From Candidatus Peribacteria bacterium (lineage in GTDB: Bacteria > Patescibacteriota > Gracilibacteria > BD1-5 > UBA6164), in contig CP060226.1 of the NCBI GenBank assembly GCA_023898505.1, forward strand, positions 1,178,001 through 1,242,000: DNA of 64,000 bases. Direction: 5' to 3'. Shown here piece by piece: positions 21,321 through 31,756 of the stretch (position 1 is the stretch's first letter; every line of letters starts with the position of its first letter). The notes under the pieces are model-generated. The model made no database searches, was not told the origin of the DNA, and saw nothing but the letters and a program-made list of their open reading frames with translations. The position numbers were made by a program, and so were the translations under genes.

Positions 21321-21352
21321 AAAATATCCGAAGTTTACTTCGGGTATTTTTT
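21321..21352. terminator. Bidirectional terminator between pnp and response regulator
   Basis: ATATCCGAAG/CTTCGGGTAT with A-run and T-run on either side. It lies between the convergent pnp and response-regulator stop codons. Confidence 0.8.
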
Positions 21353-22026
21353 TAGTCGACTTTTTCTAGGATATATCCTTCGTTGATAACGGTTTGTAGG
21401 CGAAAATCTGTTCCAAGCTTTTTTCTCACTTTTGAAAGCGTCGCATTGATAGTGTTGTCTGTGACCTCACTTGCATCATGTCCTCACCATACCGAGTTGA
21501 TAAATCGAGTTTTTGAGATGAGTTTTCCTGGTTGCAAGAGAAAGAGCTCAGCAATCTGAGTTTCTTTTTTAGTAAGGTGTACTTCCTCATCTCATATACT
21601 TACTTTTTTATTTTCGAGATTAAGGCTGATATCCTTGTATTCAATAATCGCTGTTTTTGTCGCTTCTGAGTTTCTTCTTGTAAGTGCTCGTATACGAGCC
21701 AAGAGTTCTCTTGGACTAAAGGGTTTTGGGAGATAGTCATCAGCTCCGATATCGAGACCATAGACTTTTCTCTCAGTATCATTATATCCAGAAGTGATAA
21801 TCACGGGAGCAATAGATTTCTTTGTTTCCCTAAGCCAATTGATGATATCAAAACCACTTCCATCACCGAGAGCAATATCGATAATGTAGAGGTCAGCATC
21901 GAGAGAGTGCTGGTTCATAAAACTACTATAGGAGGTATACATCGAGACGTTATATCCATTGCGTTCTAGTTTTTGTTGGATGCGTTCAGCGAGTAAAACT
22001 TCATCCTCGATAATACAAATTTTCAT
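21352..22026 (-). CDS. OmpR/PhoB-family DNA-binding response regulator
   Basis: A 224-aa response regulator from ATG 22026. The receiver domain has the acidic pair (CIIEDEVLLAERI), phospho-acceptor Asp in LYIIDIALGDGSGFD, the conserved Thr/Ser in VIITSG and Lys in YLPKPFSPREL. The C-terminal winged helix includes RFINSVWGGHDASE and NTINATLSKVRKKLG. TGA at 21592 and 21484 are Gly; the standard code would remove the whole DNA-binding domain. Its ATG lies 100 bases after the EAL gene stop on the same strand. No kinase is directly adjacent. Confidence 0.93.
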
Positions 22027-22126
22027 ATGACTAAAAATAAATTGTGTAATCGATTTGTACGTTATTGTATCGTAATTGTTCGAAAACTGGAAATAAAATT
22101 TAAACATAACCCCTTTTTGTTAATAA

Positions 22127-23047
22127 TTATTGTGTAGTTTTAGGTGGGTCAAATAACCATCATTGTCCATGCTTAATTCATAATTTTAGCATAATAGCTC
22201 GAATTTTAGCATTTTCTATCCCTTCCGCAATTACTATAGAACCACTTTCCTGCATTTGTCGTATTACGTAGAGAGTATTATGGTACCAAAGGCTTACTAT
22301 ATCTCTTTCTTCTCCAGCTAGGTTTGTTGTTTCAGATTGTAATTCTTTATGTGCAGCAACAATAAGATTTACTTGTTTTCTGTCTATTTTCATAAATTCA
22401 ACCCCAATATCGTGGGCTAAAATACTTGTCCACCTATTGATATTATTATCACCTCATCCGTAATCATCGCAGGCTATACGATATCCAGCATCATGTACTC
22501 ATTTTAACATTCGTATAAATTTTGGCATTTTCTTCATATCAAAAAGAGAATACTCTGTCACTTCAATAATTACTTTACTTTTTTCGATACCGTGTCTTGT
22601 AAGTGCCTCTTCTAAATATGTTAAGAATTCATCATCACATAAGTCATCAGCGAGTGTGTTAATCGAAATAGGTTCTCATGTCTTTTTGACTTCGATTAAT
22701 GCTTTTTCCAGCATAACTTTAAATAGTAAGAGTGTTTGTCCTCTGTTTTTAAGTAGCTGTATAATAGAAGGAATATGTATTGCTTTTCCTCATTCCAAGT
22801 TAATACGGAATAACACTTCTCGAAATAGGCTAGGGGCTTCTTCTTTTCCACTTTCGTCATTACTAGAAAGTGGAAGTATTCTTTCTAACTTACATCCAAT
22901 TTGCTCTTTTGTATCATCTTTAAGTATTTGTAATATGGCGTCAATCGTTGCCTCGTCTTCTTGTATTTTACAAGGTTTTTGAGGGAGTGTTGGTTCTGCT
23001 CCTAAGAATGATTTTGTACAAATTGCATTTAAAATACTTGATTCCAT
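22127..23047 (-). CDS. EAL-domain cyclic-di-GMP phosphodiesterase
   Basis: A 306-residue soluble protein with a single EAL domain that would hydrolyse c-di-GMP. Catalytic positions are recognisable: REVLFRI (EVL variant of EAL), ISINTLADDL (Asn), IIEVTEY (Glu), ACDDYGGGDNN (the DD pair), FMKIDRK (Lys), IVIAEGIEN (Glu) and HGQGWLFDPP (Gln-Gly). UGA is read as Gly at several places, including the G of QGWLF. It reads towards the response regulator. A GGDEF cyclase exists at 54331, so c-di-GMP turnover is plausible. Confidence 0.9.
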
Positions 23048-23221
23048 CAGGGAAGTAGTAGAAAAAATAATAATGTATCACTTAATGATTGTATAATGAG
23101 ACCACCTTAACACCGTATTAATTTTTCTTTAAAAACTCGAAAATTACCAAAAATGTAACAGTTTTGTAACAACTATTCTATTATAAAGCCTTTGTTTATT
23201 TTTTAACAGAGGCTTTTAATT

Positions 23222-24046
23222 ATGCATATACAAAGGTATGCGCAGGCTCAGGATATTCCTGATGCTCTATTCCCATCACTTATTGATGTACAAATTGAGT
23301 GTTGGGGGCAGTCTCCTTTTAATGAATATAAGATGTGTGATGATTGTGGGGCATTATATTCGTTAGAAGAAGTATGTGGTTCTATTGATTTATATAGGTG
23401 AGGTTGTTCTACTGGAAACGATTTTTGTTGTACTGAGTGCTCAGGAACAACAAGTTACGTGTATCCTAAAGACGCCTTTTTAGAGCTCGCAAAAAATTAT
23501 GTTCAGTGACAAATAAGCGCTGCATTGGTACTCTCTTCAGATGAAAAGGTAGAGGGATTTTCTGTCATATCCCTCACTTCATTTGAAAAGTTGATGGAGA
23601 ATGAATTTTGAACTCGACCAGATGCATATGTGTCTGAAGAAGTTATTCCCTTATTACAAGAAGCAACATGATGCACTCAAGCATATGATAGAGTGGTCTG
23701 TCTCCATCAAGTGTACTTATCTCCTGTGTTACGAGGTAGGGGGATAGCAACGGAGTTATTAATTCAGTTATTTTCTTTGCATGCAGAATATGAACATATC
23801 CCCGTAGTTCTAGAAACACGCTATGACAGCGACTTTTATCCGATTACTCGTGCACTTGGATTTAAAAATATTATTCATGATAAATTTGGATATGTAATTC
23901 AGGTGGGGCCAACTTATGGCGAGTTACTTCAAAAATTACTCACTCCTTCTCCAGAAGTGAGTAATGAGAAAAATAGGTTCCGTCACGAAGCACAAGGGAT
24001 TTTATGAATACATCCTAATTTTTTATCGCGCAGATTTTATTCTTAA
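23222..24046 (+). CDS. GNAT-like acetyltransferase with inserted zinc ribbon
   Basis: A 274-residue protein from ATG 23222 to TAA 24046. The C-terminal half has a clear GNAT acetyl-CoA motif (VYLSPVLRGRGIATELL) with later strands VVLETRYDSDFYPITRALGF. Inserted near residues 38-85 is a Cys cluster (KMCDDCGALYSLEE...FCCTECSG) resembling a zinc ribbon. Six or more TGA codons are read as Gly. It is followed after 11 bases by a second protein of similar layout, so the pair is probably one operon. The substrate is unknown. Confidence 0.8.
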
Positions 24047-24057
24047 TTATTATTACT

Positions 24058-24936
24058 ATGGCATTAAATAATGGAATAGTTGAAGCAGTTAGCGCTTCTA
24101 GATTATCATCATCAGATGTAACAGCAATCTTTGAGATCGAGCAAGATGCATGGTCGAATGGTCAGAACTCATTATGAGAATACGTGTATTGTTCTTCATG
24201 TGAAACTATCTACTCAAAACAGGATATCTATGGAGAGAGTGATAAAAACCTACTCTCTCATACTGTTGCTGAGATAGAAAGAATTTTAGGTATCGGTGAG
24301 ATATCCTGTCCGTGTTGTTATGAACAAACAAACCATATCTATGATAGGGAGAAATATATGCCAGAGATTGTTTCTCGCTATCGTGATACCGAAGCATTTC
24401 TTGCTGTATTTCGTGATGAAGGTTGAGTGCTTCGTTGATTCTTTGATGGATATATGGCAGATTTTCCTACTATTTTTAAAAGGGAGTTCCAGTCATACTA
24501 TGCAGGGGTATGACTCTTTAAACTGAAACGTATTATTGAAGATGTTTTATGACGCGATTTACCCAAAGATATACTTCTCTGTAGCGCACTTGGCATGGAG
24601 CCAAAGTTTGCAAATTTCTCAATACTGTATGAATTATTACGTGCATTTTTTGAGGATGTTTATACAAAGAAATGAGCAAATGTTTTAGGTATGGCAGAAG
24701 CAGAAATTGGGACAAATACTCATGGGATTTACCATGCAGTTGGAGCTACTGGATGTGGGGTACATAGAAATGATGAGGTTCAAGGAGTATTACAAAATAA
24801 AAAAGATGGTCACGCAAGTGATATTTTGATTCAGCCAAGTATTCCCCAGGCGTATATGGATGCCTTAAGTGTGCCAGTACGAAACTTTCTACGTGACAGA
24901 TGAAGGAAAATGCGTTCGGTACTTCAGGTGGCATAA
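24058..24936 (+). CDS. GNAT-like protein with inserted zinc ribbon, second of a pair
   Basis: A 292-residue protein from ATG 24058 to TAA 24936. The N-terminus (VTAIFEIEQDAWS) resembles a GNAT first helix. A Cys4 cluster follows (VYCSSCETIYSKQDIYG...SCPCCYEQ), then the GNAT-like strand GVLRGFFDGYMADFP and CSALGMEP. The typical R/Q-x-x-G-x-G motif is not obvious, so catalysis is uncertain. Seven TGA codons are read as Gly. It shares the same scaffold as the gene upstream but with low identity, which suggests an old duplication. It is followed by the histidine kinase. Confidence 0.7.
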
Positions 24937-24993
24937 TTTGACAGTATGTTATCAAATACTACAATCAAATGGTTTTAATTCTTATTTCTTTCT

Positions 24994-27105
24994 ATGCCCC
25001 TGTATCTTTTTACGTACTTTTTTTGTATCGTAGCAATATTGTTCTTAACAATGAAGGTGTTTCTTCGTTATAAGAACTATGTACATGGAGTATATTTTCT
25101 TGTTTCTTGAGTGACTATTGCTCTTTGGCTGTTCTTATATCTCCTTTCTTTTACGACCACTTATGATATTCATATGTTGTTGTTGTTATCACGCTCTATG
25201 TTTTGATTAGCAATTGTTTCGATGTATAGTATGCTATCATTTGTTTGGTTGTTTTCATATAAAAAGGAAGGCATGGTGAGATGATGGAAACATATGATGA
25301 CTATATTGGTATTATTTTTATGATTCTTTTTAGCATCTGTAACACCCTATGTTATTGAGTGAATGTTGTATGATACCGAGAAACAAATATATTACGAAAG
25401 TTATGGACCCCTGTATTCATTATATTCTCTCTTATATCTTGCATTTATTCCGATATTTGTTGTTGTTAGTTATCTTAAAATTAAGAGACTGAGTTCAATT
25501 AATAAAATACGTCTTTCATATTTTTCGATAGGCTTTCTTTTGTTTATGGGGTTAGAAATTATTTTTTTATCTATTCTTCCCTTATTTGGTATTCGACTAT
25601 TTGAGAGAGAACATATATTATTTTTTATTCCTTTCTTACTTGCAATTTGGTATGCGCTTCACCGTTATTACACTACAAGTCTAAAAACCTGAGTAGGACA
25701 AATAATTGTTGGAGTATTGGCATTGGGGGTTTCTATTTCTGTATCTAATATACTCCTCCATTATTTCTTGCAGATAGATACTCGATTGATTCATTTTTGG
25801 GGAATATCAAAGGATACACATATTTTTAATACAACGATATCGATACTTGTATTTATTCCTGTGTACTGAGTTTTTGGAAAATATATGTTGTGAAAATATA
25901 GGAGATATCAAGATACCCTAAATGAAATTAAACAAAAAATCCCATTTCTGACGACGTTATATGACCTAGAACAATTTTTACAGAAAAGTTTATCTACGAT
26001 ATTTAAAATTTCATATGTCCATATACAGACTGAAAAAGTTCAAGATACTGAGTTAGGGAAATATTTTTCAAAAGACACTTCAAGAAAAATATTTATCTAT
26101 GATACCGTATTTATTGAAGAAAATAAACATAAATTTAATAAAAAACAACTTTTGGCCGAGTGTGATGAAAAAATATATATCGTCTTCCCAATTCGCAATA
26201 AGTTATGAGAACTAGAAGCCCTATTATTCTTGGGTGCTAAACCTTTTCGTGATGTATATACTGAAGAAGAAGTGGAGGCATTGAATGATTTTGTGGTTTT
26301 TCTTGAAGGTCATCTAAAGTATATTGATATCTATCGACAAATTAATGATTTCAATGTAAATTTAGATAAAAAGATTGATGAAAAAACGATGCAGTATAAT
26401 GATTTGATTAACAAGCAAAAGGAATTTATTGCCTATGTTTCACATGAAGTGAAATCTCCTCTTGCTGCAGCTATTTTTCAACTTGACTGTATCCTTGATG
26501 ATATAGAAACAGATGAGATTGAGTGGGGAAAGCTAAAAACGGAACTATCGAGTCTAAATACGCAGTTGATAAAGTCTGGAGATCTTGTTTCTCGATTGTT
26601 TTCAGTTCAGAAATATGACTATAAAAAAGTAAAGTTATACAAAGAAACTGTATGTATATCTGAGCTTATTAAAAATGAAGTATCCATATTTCAGAAAACT
26701 TTTCCAGGTATTGATTTTGTTTGTACTATTGAGGAGAATCATTCCTTATTTTTCTCCTTGGATACGGTTCAGTTTCTCCAGGTGATTGATAATCTTTTAA
26801 ATAATGCTGTCAAATTTTCTCAGAGGTGAGAGAGTCCACAAATATGTATCAGGGTTGAGCAAACGGATTTAACCTATACAATTGTTATTGAGGACAATGG
26901 ACAGGGTTTTGGAGATATAGGTGTTTCTTCGATTTTTGATAAATATTCTACTGGAGAATCATCGTCTATTGGTCTTGGTATGGGACTTTATTTATGTAAA
27001 GAAATTATTGGGCTTCATGGTGGCCAAATTATTGCAGAAGATTCAGAAAAACTTGGTGGAGCAAGATTTATTATTTCTTTGCCTATTTCTTCATGAACAT
27101 CTTAA
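24994..27105 (+). CDS. Membrane sensor histidine kinase
   Basis: A 703-residue kinase with roughly eight N-terminal membrane spans (about residues 1-300). A cytosolic GAF-like sensor region follows. Next come HisKA with the phospho-acceptor in IAYVSHEVKSPLAAA and HATPase with N box (VIDNLLNNAVKFSQ), G1 (IEDNGQGFGD) and G2 (IGLGMGLYLCKEIIGLHGG). Eleven TGA codons are Gly; the one at 26827 lies inside the ATPase domain. The last in-frame TGA (27094) overlaps the ATG of the regulator downstream and the protein ends at TAA 27105, so the genes overlap by 13 bases. Confidence 0.93.
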
Positions 27106-27800
27106 TTATCGAAGATGATATTTATCTAGCTGAACGCTTAAAAAAAGTTTTTGAAAAGAAGCTTATTTCTAATCGTATTAATATCCTTCATGATTATGAG
27201 TCATTTGTTCGTGAACTTCCAGTTATAGATTCATATGATTTAGTGCTTACAGATATCTTACTTGGGGAGCTTCATGATAAAACTGGGATTGATGTTATTA
27301 ATACTATTCGTAAAAAAAATATCAAGGTTCCTGTGGTGGTAATTAGTTCGTTTTGAGAACTCGAATGGCTTGAAAAAGCATTTGATAGTGGAGCGAGCGA
27401 TTATATTATCAAACCTTTCCGACTTAAGGAACTGGAACTTCGAGTACTTAAGTGGTTTAGGATTTATTTTTGTTCTTTTCGTTTTGGGAAAAATAGACAG
27501 GTCAACTATCATGGTCTTGAGTATCGTCTGGATGAAAACGAATTTTTTTATAATGGGAAACAATTAGTTTTGACAAGGAAAAGTAAATACCTACTTTCTA
27601 TTTTTTTATCAAAGCCAGAAAAGGTATTTAAGGAATCATATCTTATCGAGAAAATTTGGGGAGATATACTACTCATTGTTAATCGTAATCTTCGTGTGAG
27701 TATTTTGCGTCTTAAAAAAGACTTGGATACTTATGGACTTTGAAATTGGATTCAAAATGTTCGTGGAGAAGGATATATGTTGTTGTCACAAGATATGTAA
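27093..27800 (+). CDS. OmpR-like response regulator, partner of upstream kinase
   Basis: A 235-aa protein. The receiver domain has MNILIIEDDIYLAERL (acidic pair), the phospho-acceptor in DLVLTDILLGEL, Ser in VVVISSF and Lys in YIIKPFRLKELEL. A winged-helix output domain follows (ESYLIEKIWGD...NRNLRVSILRLKKDLD, NVRGEGYMLL). TGA codons at 27354 (SSF-G-ELEW) and 27741 are Gly. Its ATG overlaps the end of the histidine kinase gene, so the two are translationally coupled and almost surely a cognate pair. Confidence 0.93.
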
Positions 27801-27866
27801 ATAGTGTTTGTTTTTTTGTTGAGAATATGATAGCATAGTATTATATTGTATTTTAACTCGTACGTT

Positions 27867-28448
27867 ATGCTGGAAAAGGAAATAAAGATTCTTGATATTG
27901 ATGTCGAAGCGGTACAAGAAAAGCTGGAGATATTTGGGGCAAAGAAAACGTTTGATGGATTTATCCATGATGTGTATTATGATTTCCCATGAGAGAGTAT
28001 GGATGAAAATAAGCGTATTTTTCGTGTGAGAAAAAAGGGGGAAGTACACCTGTATACTATTAAAAGAAAAAGAAATACCAAAGAGGAATGATGAGAAAAA
28101 TGACTCAAGATAGCGGATGAAGGGGAAAGGGAAATTACAAATGTCGAAAGTTTTGCAAAAGTACTTGAAAAATATGGGATGGAAAAGATCAGAGAAAAGA
28201 AAAAGTACCGTATTTCTTATACTTTGGGTGAAGTGGAGTTTGATATCGATACGTATGATGATATCCCTCCGCTTTTAGAGATAGAAGCACATACAAAAGA
28301 AAAAATTAAGGACTGGATTAAGCGTCTAGGTCTTAGCTATCACGAACAAAAGAAGTTTGGTTCCAGAAAGCTCTTTGAGTATTATGGAAAGGAGTATAGC
28401 TATCTCCAATCAACAGAGAATGAAGAGTGAATAGATACGAGTAAATAA
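27867..28448 (+). CDS. CYTH-domain protein (triphosphatase / adenylate-cyclase class IV-like)
   Basis: A 193-residue protein from ATG 27867. The N-terminal MLEKEIKILDID matches the E-x-E-x-K strand that binds triphosphate and metal. Alternating basic and acidic strands follow (FRVRKKGEVHLYTIKRKR, YRISYTLGEVEFDIDTYDD, LLEIEAHTKE) and build the tunnel fold. Five or more TGA codons are Gly. CYTH enzymes hydrolyse inorganic triphosphate, ThTP or make cAMP. The phosphate-linked neighbours (VTC and PiT) favour a phosphate-related role, but this is inference. Confidence 0.88.
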
Positions 28449-28455
28449 TATCCCA

Positions 28456-28497
28456 GAAAAAAGACTGTTCCCATTTCACGGGAACAGTCTTTTTTTA
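28456..28497. terminator. Bidirectional terminator
   Basis: The strong stem AAAAAAGACTGTTCCC/GGGAACAGTCTTTTTTT lies between the convergent CYTH and VTC genes and can serve both. Confidence 0.9.
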
Positions 28498-28510
28498 TAA
28501 TCCTCTCAAA

Positions 28511-29293
28511 TTATTTTTCATTTCTGAGAGATTCTAGTTTTTCAATAGTTTCTTCGAATACACCTGGGAAAGGATGAACTTCGTTGTAGATAAGTCCGAG
28601 GCAGTATTTACTACAGCTTTTTGCTTTTTTAATTCCCATTTCCTCCATGATTTCATGACTACGGCAACTGCTAGCAGTAGATTTACTTTCGATAATAACG
28701 ACATTATTGAGTTCTACTTTTTTTGCTCCTTCTTTACGGAGATCTTTGAGTCTGATGTTGAAGTCTACCGTAAGTCTTTCTCCGCTGTCTTTTGCGCAGA
28801 GTGTGAGACGAGAGTATTTTGAACTGAGGGTAGGGGAGATTTTCCCTGGAAGTTGTCCATAAAAACTCATATAGACTCCCTCAAAAAATCTTTTCTTTCC
28901 TTTGGTCATTTTTCCGTGTTCTTCACTGGGAAATTCGTACCTAAACTTTCTAGTAGTTCCATTTTCCTTTTGTTTATATTCGAAAAATGCAAGATTTGAT
29001 TCTACATATAAACGAGTTCTTACTTTTGTTCTGGTAGCTTCTTTGTTTTGATGTTGCTTATAGAAGAGGTACTCATCTGTATCCATATAGACACTATCGT
29101 AAGAAAAGACATTTTTTCCTCCGATATCGAGTACATAAAAATCTTCTTGGAGTTTTTCAAGTACTTGAGCAAATTCTTTTTCTGATACGAGATACTTTGT
29201 ATCAATACGATCAAGAAAGCTTGCTTGCGCATTCATCTCACTGAGTGAGATAGGCTTGAAACCAGAGATGGTAGTATCGAATTGTCCTTTCAT
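28511..29293 (-). CDS. VTC-domain (polyphosphate polymerase-like) protein
   Basis: A 260-residue protein with the VTC/SPX-linked tunnel domain: FLDRIDTKYLVSEKEF at the start, then SYDSVYMDTDEYLFYKQHQN, TRTKVRTRLYVESN, FFEYKQKENGTTRKFR and VVIIESKSTASSCRSHE. The basic residues lining the tunnel and the C-terminal E-S-K are as expected. In yeast the family makes polyphosphate from ATP; bacterial members are often annotated as polyphosphate polymerase domain proteins. There is no UGA codon. It is read towards the CYTH gene, with the PiT permease upstream on the same strand. Confidence 0.88.
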   Translation of the reverse strand: MKGQFDTTISGFKPISLSEMNAQASFLDRIDTKYLVSEKEFAQVLEKLQEDFYVLDIGGKNVFSYDSVYMDTDEYLFYKQHQNKEATRTKVRTRLYVESNLAFFEYKQKENGTTRKFRYEFPSEEHGKMTKGKKRFFEGVYMSFYGQLPGKISPTLSSKYSRLTLCAKDSGERLTVDFNIRLKDLRKEGAKKVELNNVVIIESKSTASSCRSHEIMEEMGIKKAKSCSKYCLGLIYNEVHPFPGVFEETIEKLESLRNEK

Positions 29294-29371
29294 TTTTGTT
29301 TTTGTTGTAAAATAAACTACGTTTATAGTCTAACATATAAAAAAATACAACACCAAAAAAATGAATTGACA

Positions 29372-29413
29372 GAAAAAAAGAGTTAGTAGTAATAATACTA
29401 CTAACTCTTTTTT
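29372..29413 (-). terminator. Terminator of the PiT gene
   Basis: AAAAAAAGAGTTAGTAGT / ACTACTAACTCTTTTTT hairpin immediately downstream (minus strand) of the phosphate permease stop at 29430, ahead of the VTC gene. Confidence 0.85.
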
Positions 29414-29429
29414 AATATGAACCTCTATA

Positions 29430-30779
29430 TTATCCGAGCTTCATGATGACATAGTACATAATGCTTGAGATAAGTGCCGAGATAGGAAGGGTTATAATCC
29501 AAGCGAGAGCAATATTTCGAATCATAGATTTTTCGATATAGTCCTTATCTTTCCCATGCATCTTTTTAAGGTATTCTCTCATAAGCCCAATACCAAATAC
29601 TCCACCGATGGCAATATGTGTCGAACTTACAGGAAGTCCAAAATGACTAGCAATCAGTACCGTAATCGCTGCAGAGAGAGCTACAGAGTAGGCACGAGTC
29701 TGGTTGAGTTTTGTAATTTCATTTCCAACGGTTTTGATGAGGCGTCCACCAAATGCCAAGAGTCCAACAGCGATACCAATAGCCCCAACAAACATGACCC
29801 AACCAGGAATTCCTACATTATCTATGCGGAGTTCTCCAGACTTGATGACATCATTGATAGCGGCGAGAGGCCCAATAGCATTAGCAACATCGTTTGCCCC
29901 GTGTGCAAACGAGAGAAGGGCTACGGCAAAGATAAGGGGTACATTGAATAAGTTATTGATAAACTTCTTTCCATTTTTAAATACTGCTTGTTTTTTGTCT
30001 AAATAGATACTAAGAGGAACATATATCAGTGTCGCCATTATCGCTCCACCAAATACGGCGAGTTCTGTATTTATATGTACTATCTGTTTGAGTCCTTTGA
30101 GCGCAAGATAGGTAGCGAAAATCCATACCATAATTCCTACGTAGATTGGTACCCATCTTTTAGCCGCCTCTCAACGTTCATCTTTTTGGAAGATAGTTTG
30201 ACGAATAGAAAGCATAAAAAGTGCAGCAATCACTCATCCCATCACTGGTGATATTACCCAAGAAGCAGCAATTTGACCGATTTGTCACCATTCTACTACT
30301 CCAACTCCGTAGGCAGTAACTCCAGCCCCAACCAGTCCTCCAACAATAGAGTGAGTTGCAGACACTGGGGCTTTGAAGAATGTTGCAATATTGATCCAAA
30401 GAGAAGCTCCAAGAAGAGATGCCATCATAATCGATACAAAAATTTGAGGGCTATCGATAGAATCAGGATTGATAATTCCTCCTTTGATAGTTTGTACGAC
30501 ATCTCCCCCGGCAATAAGAGCTCCTCCAGCCTCAAAAATAGCTGCGATGATGATCGCTCCGAAAAGTGTGAGAGCTTTTGAACCTACGGCTGGTCCCATG
30601 TTGTTGGCTACATCATTTGCTCCGATGTTCATAGCCATATAGATACCAAAGATAGTAGCAAGAAGGAGAAAAATACTAGAGTTTCCACCTTGAAAAAAAT
30701 ATACCCACGAGATAGCGAGTAAGATAACTATTGCTAGTAGTGGGTAGCGAAAGCTATTTCTTGAGAAAATTTTATCCAT
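29430..30779 (-). CDS. PiT-family inorganic phosphate permease
   Basis: A 449-residue polytopic transporter with both PiT signature repeats: IYMAMNIGANDVANNMGPAV near the N-terminus and LLSFAHGANDVANAIGPLAA in the second half. Each is paired with a VSATHSIVGG / VSSTHIAIGG motif. TGA codons at 30285, 30234 and 30171 are read as Gly, bridging what would otherwise be two partial ORFs. It probably moves phosphate with H+ or Na+. With the VTC and CYTH genes alongside, this forms a phosphate-handling neighbourhood. Confidence 0.94.
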
Positions 30780-30868
30780 ATGTATTGGTTAAATAGATAA
30801 TACGATATCTATTGTAGCATATGTTTTTATAGGATGCAAAAAAGCTCCTCAAAGTTTTTTATCATTAC

Positions 30869-30898
30869 AAAATAAGGGCAATCATTGCCCCTATTTTT
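30869..30898 (-). terminator. Rho-independent terminator
   Basis: AAAATAAGGGCAAT / ATTGCCCCTATTTTT just downstream (minus strand) of the 49-residue gene at 30907. Confidence 0.8.
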
Positions 30899-30906
30899 CT
30901 CCATGA

Positions 30907-31056
30907 TTATTGCCTCAGTTTATGCAAAAGTTGGGTAATGAGAGCTAACAGAAAGCCAAATATTGCAGCAGGTCCGACGTCTTCATTGCTGAATATTGCC
31001 GTTAGTAACGCCAGTAAACCAGCAGTTGCAAAACTGTAATACAAAATTCTATTCAT
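30907..31056 (-). CDS. Small two-span membrane protein with strong Shine-Dalgarno
   Basis: A 49-residue protein starting MNRILYYSFATAGLLALLTA. It has two hydrophobic segments separated by NEDVGP and ends QLLHKLRQ. AAAGGAGAAATCC lies just upstream of the ATG, a much clearer ribosome-binding site than most genes here show. There is no UGA codon and its own terminator follows. Base composition is less AT-rich than the flanking genes, which hints at a different origin. The family is unknown. Confidence 0.6.
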   Translation of the reverse strand: MNRILYYSFATAGLLALLTAIFSNEDVGPAAIFGFLLALITQLLHKLRQ

Positions 31057-31085
31057 GGATTTCTCCTTTTTTCTGTTGTTTGGAC

Positions 31086-31721
31086 CTATGTTATGTTATC
31101 GTTGTACTCTCAGCATAGTAACCCTATCATTATCTTACGTAATCCTCTGGCTCTTGGAACAAACTTGATATTCTTTGGTTCTTGTCGTACTCACCTAATC
31201 ATATCTTTTAACTCTCTGCGTGTGTAAAATTTTAATTCTCATTGGAGTCATCATGTTGGAAGTTTGTCTATCCATTGAAAGAGATCACTTATACCTGTTA
31301 TTTGTACCATTTCCTCTTCTATATTTTTTACTGTTTTATGAAGACAGATAATCATTTCTAATACCTGCATATGTTGGTGTGCTTCTAAGTCTCAACGAAT
31401 GATATGTGCTACGATTTGCTGAGCCTCCTTTCTTGTGATATATGTTTCTCCAAGTGGAATGGGGTAATTCCAAGATTCTACGAGATCGATAAGCGCTTGA
31501 GGGATATATTGTCATTTCTCACATACTAATGGGATATCATGGTTAGCTAGATACAGAAGAGATGCTTGAAGACTATTCCAATTATTGGTGATATCATGCT
31601 GAATCATAGCTCATGTAAAGAGATCTTTTACTCCTGTTATGACATCTCATATACATTGTTGAGATTGAAATGGTCTTCAGATAGGTAAATGGCTTTGGGG
31701 AGTTGTAGTATGAGTTTGCAT
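31086..31721 (-). CDS. Hypothetical protein with one LPxGGxQG domain, UGA-rich
   Basis: Starts at ATG 31721 and ends at TAG 31086 (211 aa); ten TGA codons are read as Gly, so it is invisible with the standard code. The C-terminal third (about residues 145-205) contains ISDLFQWIDKLPTGGLQG, an FYTRRELKDMIRG helix and ARGLRKIMIG. This matches two tandem copies in the gene at 33635. The N-terminal part is helical and unrecognised. It is read in the same direction as the three UGA-rich genes upstream (31757, 32303 and 33635). Confidence 0.75.
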
Positions 31722-31756
31722 AGTTGTGTAAAATTATGATATAAAATATAGAAGTC

